From: Desulfuromonas sp. CSMB_57
Lineage (GTDB): Bacteria > Desulfobacterota > Desulfuromonadia > Desulfuromonadales > Syntrophotaleaceae
Direction of reading: 5' to 3'
Assembly: GCF_020194955.2 (NCBI RefSeq)
Contig: NZ_JAFCIY020000045.1
Location: 1-64,000 of the forward strand
Length of the DNA stretch: 64,000 bases
Notes under the pieces: model-generated
Databases searched by the model: none
The model's input: the letters and a program-made list of their open reading frames with translations, nothing else
What the model was told of the DNA's origin: nothing
Position numbers and translations under genes: made by a program
Shown: positions 44,052 through 53,568 of the stretch, in pieces
How the letters are laid out: every line of letters starts with the position of its first letter
Position numbering within the stretch: the first letter of the stretch is position 1

Positions 44052-45344
44052 TTACCAGGGCCCGGACCAGGCCGGATGCTGGCAACTGCCGCCGCCCGCC
44101 GAAATGCGCCGGTTTCCGGTGCCGTCCGCGCGCATGATGTAAATGGCGTTGCTGCCCCCCTGGTCGGAGGAATAGACCAGAAAGCGTCCGTCCGGACTCC
44201 AGCGCGGATGCTCCTTGGTGCCGGGGCCGAAGGTAAGACGCCGTTCATCGCTGCCATCGGGCTTGATGGTGTAGATATCGAACTGGCTGCCTTCCATGCG
44301 ACTGAAAGCGATGCGATCGCCGTCGGGACTCCAGGCGGGCGTGGCATTGTAGCGTCCGTTCAGGGTCAGACGGCGCGGCGCACCGCCGCCGACCCCGACG
44401 ATAAATATGTGGGGATTGCCCAGGCGATCGGAGACAAAGGCGATCTGATCCCCCTTCGGACTCCAACTGGCATCGACATCGATCCCCCAGTGATCGGTCA
44501 GACGCCGCCCCAGGCTGCCGTCCGTGCCGAGCAGAAACAACTCTGGATTCCCGACATGGGAGAGCGTGGCGGCCACCTGGCGGCCGTCGGGACTGTAGCG
44601 CCCGCTGATATTGAGGCCGGGGCGCGCGGAAAGGGGGACTTCCCGGCCGGAAGCAATGTCCTTGCGGTACAGATCGGGATTTCCGGCCTTGTAGGAGGTG
44701 AACAGCAACTCCCGGCCCCCCGGAGCGAAATCGGGGTTCAGGACGATGCCGCGATGGTTGGTCAACCGCACCGCATTGTGGCCGTCGACCTCCATCAGAT
44801 AGAGTTCCTTGTGGCCGCTGGCATTGCTGATATAGGCGATGCGGCTGTCGAAAGGCCCGGCCTTGCCGGTCAGATCCTTGAGTACCTGGTCGACAAAGCG
44901 GTGGGTCATGCGCCGCAGATCCTGGCGGGTCCCGACAAAACGGCGACCGGTCAGCATGCGCCGGTTGACGACATCGAACAACCGCGCCTCCAGGATCAGT
45001 TGGCCGCCTTCCATGCGATAGGCGCCCTTGATGACCACTTCGCTGCCGAGCAACTGCCACTGGTTGAAGTCCACCTCGGCGCTGTTCAGCCCCAGGCGCT
45101 GGGCGTCGCTGAGGAAGGCCGCCGGATCGACAAAACTGAACAGTCCGGTCAGTTCCAGATCGAAGGTCAGCACTTCGTTGATTTCGCGAGCGATGTCGGC
45201 CGCCACGGGGCCGCCCTGGGGCAGAAAGGAGGTCAGGGCCAGGGAGATGGTCTGCTGGCCGGGAGCGCGGATTTCGATGGGGGCCGCCACCGCCGGGGCC
45301 GAAACGGCGCACAGGGTCAGGAGGGCGAACAGCAAATAGCGCAT
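44052..45344 (-). CDS. tolB: Periplasmic Tol-Pal protein TolB
   Basis: A 430-residue periplasmic protein with a signal peptide (about 1-21), an N-terminal alpha/beta domain (about 25-160) and a six-bladed beta-propeller made of WD40-like PD40 repeats (FAPGGRELLFTSYKAGNPDLYR, WSPKGDQIAFVSDRLGNPHIF, WSPDGDRIAFSRMEGSQFDIY each in part). It bridges TolA and Pal. ATG 45344 follows GGAGTGACC. It is the last gene of tolQRAB, 4 bases after tolA. Size and features are standard. Confidence 0.95.
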   Translation of the reverse strand: MRYLLFALLTLCAVSAPAVAAPIEIRAPGQQTISLALTSFLPQGGPVAADIAREINEVLTFDLELTGLFSFVDPAAFLSDAQRLGLNSAEVDFNQWQLLGSEVVIKGAYRMEGGQLILEARLFDVVNRRMLTGRRFVGTRQDLRRMTHRFVDQVLKDLTGKAGPFDSRIAYISNASGHKELYLMEVDGHNAVRLTNHRGIVLNPDFAPGGRELLFTSYKAGNPDLYRKDIASGREVPLSARPGLNISGRYSPDGRQVAATLSHVGNPELFLLGTDGSLGRRLTDHWGIDVDASWSPKGDQIAFVSDRLGNPHIFIVGVGGGAPRRLTLNGRYNATPAWSPDGDRIAFSRMEGSQFDIYTIKPDGSDERRLTFGPGTKEHPRWSPDGRFLVYSSDQGGSNAIYIMRADGTGNRRISAGGGSCQHPAWSGPW

Positions 45345-45348
45345 GAGG

Positions 45349-46176
45349 TCACTCCATCAGGTCCTTGAGGTTGAAAATTACCGGGATGTCCAGACGCTGG
45401 CCGGGCTGAAAGGGCAGTTCCCGGGACTTGAGGATGGCACGTCGCACCGACTCGTCAAAGGTCGCATCGCCCGAATCCTCCAGGAACCGGTAGTCGATCA
45501 GTCTGCCTTGCGCATCATAACTGACCCGCACCTGGGCTTCGAGATCGCGCCGCAGCACCTGATATCTGCCCAGGCTCCAGTTGGATTTCAGCAATTCCTG
45601 CAGCCACAGGGCCTGGCTGACGCCGGTCTGATTGCCGGTACCATCCGGCATCCCCAGAGGCGCGTCGCTGCGTCCGGTACCCGCCAGCCCGGCGATGCGC
45701 TCGGCCACCGCCGCCCGCTCCTGGTCGCGCCGCAGGCGCTCCATGGTCTGCTGCAGATGTTTCTGATCCGCGGCGGCATCGCCCTTGGCGGGGGCCGAGG
45801 TTTCCTTGGTCTTGGCCGGGGCCTCCTTGACCGGGGCGGTCCGGGAGACGGTTGGTTGTGGTTTCAAAGCCGGCGCCGCGGTTTTCACCGGAGCCGGTTC
45901 CGGCTGGGGCTGAGTAGAGGGTGGCTTTGGCGGAGTCGGTCTGGCCTGCCTGACGCCGCCGCCATCGGGCCGCCCCGCCTGGGGATTGGCCACCGGCAAC
46001 TGGCTGAGATCGACATAATAGATCGGCGGCCGTTCCACTTCCGGCCGCGGCATGAGGCGGCCGGAAAACAAAATGGCCAGCCCCACGTGCAGGCCGACGG
46101 ACAGCAGCAGCAGGTTGCTGAAGCGCGGTTCGGGGCGAAAGAATTGGCGCGGGAAATGGGGAGCGGGATCAACCAT
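45349..46176 (-). CDS. tolA: TolA/TonB-like energy-transducing protein
   Basis: The 275-residue protein has one N-terminal membrane helix (about 20-40, LLLLSVGLHVGLAILFSG), a proline, glutamine and alanine-rich periplasm-spanning region (about 70-135) and a C-terminal TonB/TolA-like domain (about 185-275; AQVRVSYDAQGRLIDYRFLEDSGDATFD in part). The SVGLH histidine in the helix matches that used for coupling to TolQR. Position in tolQ-tolR-tolA-tolB makes TolA the natural assignment although the C-terminal fold is closer to TonB. AAGGAACC precedes ATG 46176. Confidence 0.9.
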   Translation of the reverse strand: MVDPAPHFPRQFFRPEPRFSNLLLLSVGLHVGLAILFSGRLMPRPEVERPPIYYVDLSQLPVANPQAGRPDGGGVRQARPTPPKPPSTQPQPEPAPVKTAAPALKPQPTVSRTAPVKEAPAKTKETSAPAKGDAAADQKHLQQTMERLRRDQERAAVAERIAGLAGTGRSDAPLGMPDGTGNQTGVSQALWLQELLKSNWSLGRYQVLRRDLEAQVRVSYDAQGRLIDYRFLEDSGDATFDESVRRAILKSRELPFQPGQRLDIPVIFNLKDLME

Positions 46177-46205
46177 GAGGTTCCTTCCGACGCCGTCGGC
46201 GCCGG

Positions 46206-46643
46206 CTAGCGGCGCCGGCCGTCGGTTTCGGGAAGTTGGGAAACCATGCCCAGCTTTTCGATGCCGGCGCCCTTGATGGCGGCCATGACCTGCACCACCC
46301 GCCCGTAGGGCACATTGCGGTCCGCTTCGAGAAACACTTCCTGCTCTTCGCGACCAAGCATGATCTGCTGCAGCACCGGCATCAGTTTGTCCGGACTCGG
46401 CACCTGGGTATCGCCGATGCTGATGGCGCCGTCCTGCTGCACGGTGACCACCAGCGGTTCCTTGGCGGCCTGCAGGCCGGGCGAATCCGCCACCTCGGGC
46501 AACTTGACCTCGACCCCCTGAGTCAGCATGGGCGCGGTCACCATGAAGATGATCAGCAGCACCAGGGCCACATCCACCAGCGGGGTGACATTGATCTGAG
46601 CCAGGGTGCTGCCCGGCTTGCGGTTACGCTGCCCGATCTCCAT
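46206..46643 (-). CDS. tolR: TolR/ExbD-type proton-channel subunit
   Basis: A 145-residue protein with the short cytoplasmic N-terminus (QRNRKPGSTLAQINVTPLVDVALVL, split at residue 20), a single membrane helix bearing the conserved proton-path aspartate in LVDVALVLLIIFMV, and a periplasmic domain (about 45-140; ISIGDTQVPSPDKLMPVL, EVFLEADRNVPYGRVVQVM). It works with TolQ. The ATG overlaps the tolQ stop by one base (TGATG), so the two are translationally coupled. Confidence 0.95.
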   Translation of the reverse strand: MEIGQRNRKPGSTLAQINVTPLVDVALVLLIIFMVTAPMLTQGVEVKLPEVADSPGLQAAKEPLVVTVQQDGAISIGDTQVPSPDKLMPVLQQIMLGREEQEVFLEADRNVPYGRVVQVMAAIKGAGIEKLGMVSQLPETDGRRR

Positions 46644-47314
46644 CAGGGCCTCCGCAGCATGCGATCGACGATGTTCAGGAACTCCTGGCAGAAGTTGTCC
46701 ATTTCACCGATCAACACGTTGACCTTGTTGAGGAAATGGTTGTAGGCCATGACCGCCGGGATGGCCGCCACCAAGCCGATGGCGGTGGTCACCAGGGCCT
46801 CGGAGATGCCCGGCGCCACTACCGCCAGGGAGGCGCTGCCGGTTTTACCGATGCTGTGAAAGGCGCTCATCAGCCCCCAGACGGTGCCGAACAGGCCGAT
46901 GAAGGGCGCCGTGGAACTGGTGGTGGCCAAAAAGGTGAGATACTTTTCCAGCCGCGCGGTTTCCTGCGTGGTGGCGCGTCGCAGGGCCCGGGCGACGTTC
47001 TCCGCCTTGCCCAACTCCGCCGTCAGCACCGGCCCCTCGTCACCGTTGCGGGTGCGCTGGTCGCGCTGCAGTTCCTGATAGCCGTCGCGAAACAGCACCG
47101 CCAGAGGGGAGCCCGGGTAATGCTTCAGGCCCTGACTGATGGCATCGAACCGCCGCTTGTTCCAGAAGAACTGCAGAAACGCTTCCGAGTCCCGGGTCGC
47201 CCGACGGATGACCCGCACCTTGTAGAAGATGATGGCCCAGGATACGACGGAAAAATAAACTAGCAAGAGCAGGACCAGCTTGACCACCAGTCCAACGCTC
47301 GTAATCATTTCCAA
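46643..47314 (-). CDS. tolQ: TolQ/ExbB-type proton-channel subunit (TTG start favoured)
   Basis: The 223-residue three-helix protein has the MotA/TolQ/ExbB channel domain, with TAPFIGLFGTVWGLMSAFHSIG at the second helix and ATTAIGLVAAIPAVMAYNHF at the third. It uses the proton-motive force to drive TolA. GGGAGG lies 7-8 bases from a TTG at 47312-47314 but 14 from the ATG two codons later, so TTG is the more likely start. First gene of tolQRAB, with its own promoter. Confidence 0.93.
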   Translation of the reverse strand: MEMITSVGLVVKLVLLLLVYFSVVSWAIIFYKVRVIRRATRDSEAFLQFFWNKRRFDAISQGLKHYPGSPLAVLFRDGYQELQRDQRTRNGDEGPVLTAELGKAENVARALRRATTQETARLEKYLTFLATTSSTAPFIGLFGTVWGLMSAFHSIGKTGSASLAVVAPGISEALVTTAIGLVAAIPAVMAYNHFLNKVNVLIGEMDNFCQEFLNIVDRMLRRP

Positions 47315-47354
47315 AACGGCACCTCCCTGTTTATGCGACGGAAATTACCCGGCG

Positions 47355-47383
47355 ATTATCATTTATCGGCGATTGCAAGTCAA
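47355..47383 (-). promoter_or_regulatory. Sigma-70 promoter of tolQRAB
   Basis: Minus strand TTGACT (47378-47383), 17-base spacer, GATAAT (47355-47360); about 35 bases of leader before the tolQ start. Confidence 0.65.
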
Positions 47384-47487
47384 CCGTCTTGGCGCAGCGC
47401 AACGGACCGCGTCCGGCACCGGGCAGGGAAGAAAAGTAATTCCGCAGGGAAACCATAATGCAGCGCTGGAATCAGAAACTCGCGCCG

Positions 47488-48321
47488 TCAACGGCCGCCG
47501 GGCACGCCGGCCGGATCGCTGTCGGCCTCCGGCTCTCCCGGCAGAGGGGGCGGGTATTCGACCATGGCATAGGCCGAATGGTTGTGGATCGACTCAAAGT
47601 TCTCGCATTCCACCCGGAACCAGACGATCTCCTCGATGGATTTGAGCTTTTCCGTGACCGCCCGCACGATATCCTCGACGAACATGGGGTTGTCGTAGGC
47701 CTGCTCGGTCACCGCCTTTTCGTCCTCGCGTTTGAGGAGCGAATATACCGGGGCGCTGCCGCAGGCCTCCACCCAGCTGATAAGGTCCTCGATCCAAAGG
47801 AACTTGCGCATGCGGACCTCGACCCGCACGGCGCTGCGCTGATTGTGGGCGCCGCGCTCGCTGATCTCCCGGGAACAGGGACACAGAGCGGTGACCGGCA
47901 CCTCGATGGCGAGAACGAAATCCCGCCGTTGGGCCAGGGTGCCGCGCAGCCGGCAACGGTATTCCATCAGGCTGCGGGCCCGGGATACGGGCGCTTCCTT
48001 CTCGATGAAATAGGGAAATTCCAGCTCGATGTGGGCACAGGTCGCCTCCAGGCGATCCTTCATCTCCTGCAGGATGCTGCCCATGTTGCGGATGGTGATT
48101 TCGCCGCGGTACTGGTTGAGGATCTCGATGAAGCGGCTCATGTGGGTGCCCTTGAAATGATGGGGCAGATCCACGTACATGTTGATGCGCGCTACAGTAT
48201 GCTGCTCGACCTTGCTCTTGTCCATGACCACGATGGGGTAATGGATGTCCTTGACCCCGACCTGGTCAATGGCGATGTTGCGGGTATCCCGCTCCATCTG
48301 CATGTCCCGCATGTCGCTCAT
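47488..48321 (-). CDS. folE2: GTP cyclohydrolase IB (FolE2)
   Basis: The 277-residue enzyme makes 7,8-dihydroneopterin triphosphate from GTP, the common precursor of folate and of queuosine. Type IB features: [19 protein letters not shown] near residue 42, [19 protein letters not shown] with the metal-binding cysteine, and [15 protein letters not shown] 48319-48321 follows GGGGGGAG and overlaps the queC stop by four bases (ATGA). The coupling to queC makes it likely that this copy serves queuosine as well as folate. The last 20 residues are a proline/acidic tail. Confidence 0.93.
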   Translation of the reverse strand: MSDMRDMQMERDTRNIAIDQVGVKDIHYPIVVMDKSKVEQHTVARINMYVDLPHHFKGTHMSRFIEILNQYRGEITIRNMGSILQEMKDRLEATCAHIELEFPYFIEKEAPVSRARSLMEYRCRLRGTLAQRRDFVLAIEVPVTALCPCSREISERGAHNQRSAVRVEVRMRKFLWIEDLISWVEACGSAPVYSLLKREDEKAVTEQAYDNPMFVEDIVRAVTEKLKSIEEIVWFRVECENFESIHNHSAYAMVEYPPPLPGEPEADSDPAGVPGGR

Positions 48322-49010
48322 GAGCGTCTCCCCCCGGCATAGGGCACGGGATCTTCGATCCCGACCTCGGCAAAGCCTTTGAGACGCAGTTGGCAGGAAT
48401 CGCAGGCGCCACAGGCCAGACCTTCCGGCGTCGGGTCGTAGCAGGAATGGGTCAGGGCGTAGTCTACGCCCAGCTCGAGCCCGCGGCGGATGATTTGGGC
48501 CTTGGTCAGATGCAGCAGCGGGGCATGAATGCGAAACCGGTCGTGGCCTTCGACCCCGGCCCGGGTCGCCAGGTTGGCCAGGTTTTCGAAAGCGGCGATG
48601 AATTCCGGCCGGCAATCGGGATAACCGGAATAATCCAGGGCATTGACGCCGATGAAGATGTCGAAGGCGCCCAGCACCTCGGCCCAGCCCAGGGCCAGGG
48701 ACAGGAAGATGGTATTGCGGGCCGGCACATAGGTGACGGGAATCCGGTCATCCAGTTCACGTCCCTTGGGAACCTCCATATCCGCCGTCAGGGCGCTGCC
48801 GCCGAACTGGCGCAGGTCGATATCCAGCACCAGGTGCTCGGCGGCGCCGATGCGCGGCGCATACTCTCGGGCCTTGGCCAACTCCAGGGTATGGCGTTGG
48901 CCATAGGAAAAGCTCAGGGCATAGGGCGCGAACCCCGCCGCCCGGGCCTCGGCCAGGCAGGTGGTCGAATCCAGCCCACCGCTATATAGAACCACTGCTT
49001 GCTTGCTCAT
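48318..49010 (-). CDS. queC: 7-cyano-7-deazaguanine synthase QueC
   Basis: The 230-residue ATP-dependent enzyme makes preQ0 for queuosine. It starts with the PP-loop [13 protein letters not shown], followed by [30 protein letters not shown] and the four-cysteine zinc site spread over [19 protein letters not shown] (C190-C209 region). ATG 49008-49010 follows AAAGAGG. It lies 37 bases after pyk with no terminator between, so it may be part of a pyk-queC-folE2 message. queH lies at 21.6 kb. Confidence 0.96.
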   Translation of the reverse strand: MSKQAVVLYSGGLDSTTCLAEARAAGFAPYALSFSYGQRHTLELAKAREYAPRIGAAEHLVLDIDLRQFGGSALTADMEVPKGRELDDRIPVTYVPARNTIFLSLALGWAEVLGAFDIFIGVNALDYSGYPDCRPEFIAAFENLANLATRAGVEGHDRFRIHAPLLHLTKAQIIRRGLELGVDYALTHSCYDPTPEGLACGACDSCQLRLKGFAEVGIEDPVPYAGGRRS

Positions 49011-49047
49011 CCGCACCTCTTTTTCGACCGGCCGAGCCGACCGATTT

Positions 49048-50496
49048 TCAATGAACTTCGTAAAAATCGCCCGTGCCCAGGCGATGAACCTTCATCAGAT
49101 TGGTGGTGCCGTGGGCGGCCACGGGACTGCCCATGGTAATCACCACCAGATCGCCCTTCTGCAATACCCCGGCCGCCAGCACCGCTTCTTCCAGGGAGTG
49201 AATCTGCGACTCCGTATCGCCGGCAAAATCGACCCGGATGGAGCGTATTCCCGAATAGAGGGCCAATCGCCGCCGCACCGAACGGGACGGCGTCACTGCG
49301 TAGACGGGAATGCCCGGCCGAAAGCGGGATACCATGGCCGCCGTCGAACCGGTCTGGGTAAAGGCGAGGATGGCGGCCGCGCCGATGATCTCCGCCGTGC
49401 GGCAGGCCGCTTCGCCGATGGCGTCGGCCAGGCTGCGCGGCCCGTCGGTGGCAAAAAAGGTATTGAACAGTTGTCCCCGCAAAGCCGGATCGCTCTCGAC
49501 GCTGTGTGCCACCCGATCCATCATGGCCACGGCCGCGGCCGGATATCGCCCCACCGCCGTTTCGCCGGAGAGCATCACGGCATCGGTGCCATCCAGAATG
49601 GCATTGGCCACGTCGGAGGTTTCGGCCCGGGTCGGCCGGGGATTGACAATCATGCTCTCCAGCATCTGGGTGGCGGTGATGACCGGTTTGCCGGCCGCCT
49701 GGCATTGCCGAATGATCCGCTTCTGGATCAGCGGCACCTGTTCCGGGCTGACCTCCACGCCCAAATCGCCACGGGCCACCATGATGCCATCGGCAGCTTC
49801 GAGAATGGCCGCAAAATCCTCCACCGCCTGGGGCTTTTCGATTTTGGCAATGACCGGCAGAGCGGCGCCGGCATCAAGCAGCAACTGCTTCAATTCCAGG
49901 ACATCCGCCGCCCTCCGGACAAAGGAGAGGGCCAGGTAATCCACGCCCTCCCGAACACAGAACAGGGCATCTTCCCGATCCTGCTCGGTAATGGCCGGGG
50001 CCGCCTGTCCGCCTCCCGGCAGATTGACCCCCTTGCGGTCCCGCAGCAGGCCGCCGACAAGAACGCGGCATCGAACCTGCCCGGCCTGCACCGCCTCGAC
50101 CTCCAATTCCAGCAGACCGTCATCCAGAAGGATGCGGGCTCCGACTGTCGCCTCGTCGGACAGGTGCGGATAGCGCACCGGCACCACATCCTCCTCGCCG
50201 ACGACCTCGGCGGTGGTCAGCACCACGGTCTGCCCCGAGGTCAGCAGCAATTCGCCGCCCCGCAGGGTGCCGACGCGGATCTTCGGTCCCTGCAAATCCC
50301 CGAGAATGGCCAACGGCAGTTGCCGCTCGCGGCTGAGATCGCGAAGGCGTTGGATCACCACGGCCTTGTCCTGGCGGTTGCCGTGGGAGAAATTGAGCCG
50401 GAAGACCTCCGCCCCGGCCTGCAGCAGGGCCGCCAACTGTTCCCGGCTCTCACAGGAAGGGCCTACGGTGGCGATGATCTTGGTATGACGGAACAT
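49048..50496 (-). CDS. pyk: Pyruvate kinase
   Basis: The 482-residue glycolytic enzyme converts phosphoenolpyruvate and ADP to pyruvate and ATP. Landmarks: [17 protein letters not shown] at the N-terminus, [12 protein letters not shown], the B domain (about 70-165), the active-site signature [25 protein letters not shown] (around residues 207-231, containing IAKIEKPQ just before), [21 protein letters not shown] and a C-terminal allosteric domain. GGAGG precedes ATG 50496. It starts the run pyk-queC-folE2; the small cytochrome gene is 157 bases upstream in the same direction. Confidence 0.97.
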   Translation of the reverse strand: MFRHTKIIATVGPSCESREQLAALLQAGAEVFRLNFSHGNRQDKAVVIQRLRDLSRERQLPLAILGDLQGPKIRVGTLRGGELLLTSGQTVVLTTAEVVGEEDVVPVRYPHLSDEATVGARILLDDGLLELEVEAVQAGQVRCRVLVGGLLRDRKGVNLPGGGQAAPAITEQDREDALFCVREGVDYLALSFVRRAADVLELKQLLLDAGAALPVIAKIEKPQAVEDFAAILEAADGIMVARGDLGVEVSPEQVPLIQKRIIRQCQAAGKPVITATQMLESMIVNPRPTRAETSDVANAILDGTDAVMLSGETAVGRYPAAAVAMMDRVAHSVESDPALRGQLFNTFFATDGPRSLADAIGEAACRTAEIIGAAAILAFTQTGSTAAMVSRFRPGIPVYAVTPSRSVRRRLALYSGIRSIRVDFAGDTESQIHSLEEAVLAAGVLQKGDLVVITMGSPVAAHGTTNLMKVHRLGTGDFYEVH

Positions 50497-50653
50497 GCGA
50501 ACCTCCGCAGCCGTGATCGGGGGAAATCCTCAGGCCGGTCCAAGAAGAGCCGCCCGGATAAAATCCGCAACGGCAAAGACCCTGTCCATGGCGGTCCAGG
50601 GTCCCCGATCCCATCGTTGCAAGATATGAAACTTCGGCGCAGCAGGGCACCGG

Positions 50654-50977
50654 TCAGTGATGAAAACGTCCGAGGCGCTCGGTATGGGCCCGACTGGGGC
50701 TCTTATGACAACGGAAACAAGGCTCATCCACCAGCTTCTGCTGCTGGATGGGCGCCTCTTCCGCCGGCAGCACGGAGGTTTCCCGCTGCCAATGGTAGCG
50801 CCCCGTTTCATCGCCCAGGATCACCGGGCTGACGGTCACCTGCCAGTTGGCGGAGATGGGCAGGGTATGGCACTGATCGCAACCCCCGGGAGGCGGGATG
50901 GCTTTCCAGGTGGTGAACATGGCGCAGCCGAGTATCACGGCCGCGGCCGGCAGCAGAATCCACAGCCATTTTCGCAT
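50654..50977 (-). CDS. Small dihaem c-type cytochrome, probable lipoprotein
   Basis: A 107-residue exported protein with two CxxCH haem-binding motifs, CDQCH (about residue 33) and CFRCH (about residue 86). The N-terminal hydrophobic stretch (RKWLWILLPAAAVILGC) ends in a possible lipobox (ILGC, Cys near 18), so it may be lipid-anchored rather than free in the periplasm. Spacing of the haem motifs with a tryptophan and tyrosine-rich middle is unlike NapB, and no reductase gene is adjacent, so its electron partner is unknown. ATG 50975-50977 follows AAGGATGGAG. It has its own promoter. Confidence 0.88.
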   Translation of the reverse strand: MRKWLWILLPAAAVILGCAMFTTWKAIPPPGGCDQCHTLPISANWQVTVSPVILGDETGRYHWQRETSVLPAEEAPIQQQKLVDEPCFRCHKSPSRAHTERLGRFHH

Positions 50978-51025
50978 GCAAAGCTCCATCCTTGCGGTGT
51001 TACCGATAACATCAGGAATACCAGG

Positions 51026-51054
51026 ACTATAACACAGGACCCGTGGCAGGCCAA
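51026..51054 (-). promoter_or_regulatory. Sigma-70 type promoter of the dihaem cytochrome gene
   Basis: Minus strand TTGGCC (51049-51054), 17-base spacer, TATAGT (51026-51031). Confidence 0.5.
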
Positions 51055-51880
51055 TGTGAAATACCCCTGGAGTCCATCAGAAAACCCCCAGGATTGGCAA
51101 GGAGCGAAAAATCGTCACGGGAGCCTGAAAAAATTTTTGCTTGTGCTATTCTAGGTTCCGAGCGGCCAAAATGGTGCGAGCCACCTGAAATGCCGGCGCC
51201 AAAGGTGTGGTCAGGGCCGACCACCATAGCCACAAAATAGAACAGTCACTTAAATTTTGTTACAAAGAGAGCCAAACTTGAACATTCGGACAGAGGAGAT
51301 ATGGCTCAATCGGGCGCTTCATCCTCATTAAGCAGGGTAACGCGCAGAGCATTGCTGGCCGAGAAGACGCTGGCACTGTATTTGCGTACGAGTAGAACAG
51401 CTGTTTATTTGCTCCATCCGAACCACCGGTGCAGACTTTTCGGGTTTCTCTCCAGGAAAAGAAACCTTTGGGATCATGACCATTTTTAAAGTTTGATTTT
51501 TTCGAAAGCTGTTGCATCAGCCTGATGCTGTCAGCACAAATGGGGTGGATAAGGCAGCCTGCCAGTTCTTTGCCAATCAACCTGTTCCCCGGCCGCGCCG
51601 CAGGGTCTCCACCGGGTAGGAGATTCACCGGCACCGAGCGGCACCGCAATGCGGCTGTAATGTGTGGTTACAGTTGGGGAGCGGGCGACTTGCCGAAAAG
51701 TCTATCGGCGCAGCACATGCTGCGAACGAGGATAGTATGGGGGCGAGTCGCATGTAACGCGCGACGATCATCGGGATCGGGGCGCGATGTAATCCACGGC
51801 AGGCGCATATGTGGCATTCCCTGGCTCGCCAGGGAGTAAACTTCGTTGTTCAACAACGGATTAAAAGGGAGGAAGATTCG
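51055..51880 (+). other. Gene-poor, hairpin-rich stretch upstream of the AmiS-like gene
   Basis: About 830 bases with no convincing gene. Signals seen: an extended -10 box (TGCTATTCT, 51144-51152), and hairpins GTGGTC/GACCAC (about 51207-51224), GCATCA/TGATGC (about 51513-51527), CTGTAA/TTACAG (51655-51673) and TCCCTGG/CCAGGGA (51818-51835). A 15-base palindrome lies next to the ribosome site. A 62-codon frame at 51301-51489 has no similarity that I recognise. Base composition is more A/T-rich than the neighbours between 51060 and 51310. It could be a long regulatory leader, a small RNA locus or a decayed gene. Confidence 0.45.
51844..51858 (+). promoter_or_regulatory. Palindromic operator-like site before the AmiS-like gene
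   Basis: CGTTGTTCAACAACG is a perfect palindrome with a single central base, ending 22 bases before the start codon. The one-base centre rules out a hairpin loop, so a protein-binding site is more likely. Confidence 0.45.
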
Positions 51881-52366
51881 ATGACACCTGCACTTCTGGT
51901 CATGATCAGCATGATGTGGATTCCCCTGGGCATGCTTTTCCTGGGTCAGGGCGACGCCAAATCGAGCGGCTTTGTTACCGGCCTGGCCGGCATCCTGACG
52001 CTCATCGGCGCGTTTTACCAGGCGGCCCAGGCCGACCTGCTGACCGCTTCGGCCCTGTTCGTATTCGGCATGCTCTACCTGCAAGTTTCCCATGCCCTGC
52101 TGGCCGGCGTTTCGGATATGCGCACCGTCGGCTGGGGCGCGGCCGTGGTCGGCCTCGTCTGTCTGCTCATTGCCCTGATCATCGGCAGCGGCTATCTGTT
52201 CTTCATGTTCATCACCTTCGTCATCCTGTGCCTGGCCGTGTTCCTCAACTGCTACGGCAAACTGTCCGGCAAAATTGTCGGCTGGATGCTGATCATCCTG
52301 GCTCTGATCTGCCTCATCTACCCCGGCTATGCCCTGATGGGCCACTTCGGTGGGCTGCCCTTCTGA
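51881..52366 (+). CDS. AmiS/UreI-family urea/amide channel-like protein
   Basis: A 161-residue inner-membrane protein of six helices with short loops, resembling the proton-gated urea channel UreI and the AmiS amide transporter (MISMMWIPLGMLFLGQGDAKSSG at the start in part, AGILTLIGAFYQ, SHALLAGVSDMRTVGW in the middle, and FLNCYGKLSGK). The family moves urea or short amides, but there is no urease or amidase gene nearby, so the substrate is unknown. ATG 51881 follows GGGAGGAAG. It is monocistronic, closed by a terminator and preceded by an unusual long upstream region. Confidence 0.82.
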   Translation: MTPALLVMISMMWIPLGMLFLGQGDAKSSGFVTGLAGILTLIGAFYQAAQADLLTASALFVFGMLYLQVSHALLAGVSDMRTVGWGAAVVGLVCLLIALIIGSGYLFFMFITFVILCLAVFLNCYGKLSGKIVGWMLIILALICLIYPGYALMGHFGGLPF

Positions 52367-52389
52367 TTCCGGGTCTGATTTGTTGATGC

Positions 52390-52426
52390 AAAAACCCCGT
52401 CTCCTTGGAGGAGGCGGGGTTTTTTA
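52390..52426. terminator. Bidirectional terminator between the AmiS-like gene and fabH
   Basis: Stem AACCCCGTCTCC/GGAGGCGGGGTT (one G-T pair) with a T run on each side (six T on plus, five on minus), serving both convergent genes. Confidence 0.9.
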
Positions 52427-52463
52427 ATGGATCAAACCAGCGAAAAATTTTGGCCTATGGGCA

Positions 52464-53453
52464 TTACAGCCTTATCACCCCTCCGGCCCAGGTAAAGCCG
52501 GCACCAAAGGTGACCAGGCCGACCAGGGAGCCGGGACCGATGCGCCCGTCCCGGCGGGCCTCGTCAAACGCGATGGGGATGGACGCCGCCGAGGTATTGC
52601 CGTAACGATCGACATTGACGTAGGTCTGAGCCTCCGTGAGGCTCAGGCGCTTGCCCAAGGCTTCGATGATGCGCAGATTGGCCTGATGGGATATGACCAG
52701 GTCCAGATCCTTCACCGCCAGGTCGGCCCGCTTGAGGGCCTCCTTCATGGCCCGGCTCATGGCCACCACCGCGTGCCGGAACACCTCGCGGCCTTCCATG
52801 CGCAGAGTGTGAAGCTTTTCTGAAACATTTTCCACCGTCGGCGGGTTGATGCAGCCGCAGCCGGGGTTGTACAGCAGATCGCTGTAGGTGCCGTCGCTGC
52901 CCAGGAAGGTCGACAGGATTCCGGCCTCATCCGTGGAGGGGCCGAGCACCACGGCCCCGGCGCCGTCGCCAAACAGCACGCAGGTATTGCGATCCTCCCA
53001 GTTGACCATGGAAGTGAGGATTTCGCCGCCCACCACCAGGGCATGGCGATAGGTGCCGGTGCGAATCAGGCTGTCGGCCAACTGCAGAGCGTACAGGAAC
53101 CCGGAGCAGGCCGCGGATACGTCAAAGGCCGCCGCGTTGTCCGCCCCGATAAGGCGCTGGATGAAACAGGCCGTGGCGGGAAATTTCATGTCGCCGGTGA
53201 CCGTGGCCAGGATGATGACGTCGATATCCTCGCTCTTCAGTCCGGCATCCTGGATGGCGATCCGGCTCGCCTCGGCGGCCAGGTGCGACAGGGGTGTGCC
53301 CGGCTCGACGATGTGCCGCTCACGAATGCCGGAGCGTTCCAGTATCCATTCGTCGGTGGTATCGACGATTTTTTCCAGATCGGCATTGGTCAGGATGCGC
53401 TCGGGAACGTATCGGCCGCTGCCAAGGATTTTGCTGCGCGTGATGTCGTTCAT
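52464..53453 (-). CDS. fabH: Beta-ketoacyl-ACP synthase III
   Basis: The 329-residue condensing enzyme starts fatty-acid synthesis by joining acetyl-CoA (or another primer) to malonyl-ACP. The catalytic triad is intact: Cys116 in FDVSAACSGFLYAL, His in VISHQANLRII and Asn in VDRYGNTSAASIPIAFDEA. ATG 53451-53453 follows GAGGTGG; upstream in-frame starts lack a site. No other fab gene is adjacent; it is downstream of marC (115 bases) in the same direction, so it may be a stand-alone copy or an alternative primer-specific synthase. Confidence 0.94.
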   Translation of the reverse strand: MNDITRSKILGSGRYVPERILTNADLEKIVDTTDEWILERSGIRERHIVEPGTPLSHLAAEASRIAIQDAGLKSEDIDVIILATVTGDMKFPATACFIQRLIGADNAAAFDVSAACSGFLYALQLADSLIRTGTYRHALVVGGEILTSMVNWEDRNTCVLFGDGAGAVVLGPSTDEAGILSTFLGSDGTYSDLLYNPGCGCINPPTVENVSEKLHTLRMEGREVFRHAVVAMSRAMKEALKRADLAVKDLDLVISHQANLRIIEALGKRLSLTEAQTYVNVDRYGNTSAASIPIAFDEARRDGRIGPGSLVGLVTFGAGFTWAGGVIRL

Positions 53454-53568
53454 GCTGGCCACCTCATAGGTCATTTTGAATGCAAACTCGCTGAAAATAA
53501 CATGTTTGTCCCCGCTCCTCAAGGGAAAGATCCCCCTGCGTCGACACAGCCCGCAAACCGGAAACGTT

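Noticed and set aside
51301-51489. 62-codon frame preceded by GAGGAGAT
   Set aside because: The ribosome-like sequence is only two bases from the ATG, and the basic product matches nothing I recognise. Retained only as a possible remnant.
51560-51800. Guanidine (ykkC/mini-ykkC) or similar riboswitch before the AmiS-like gene
   Set aside because: Scattered ACGA/ACGG-like tetranucleotides occur, but not within paired hairpins of the right shape.
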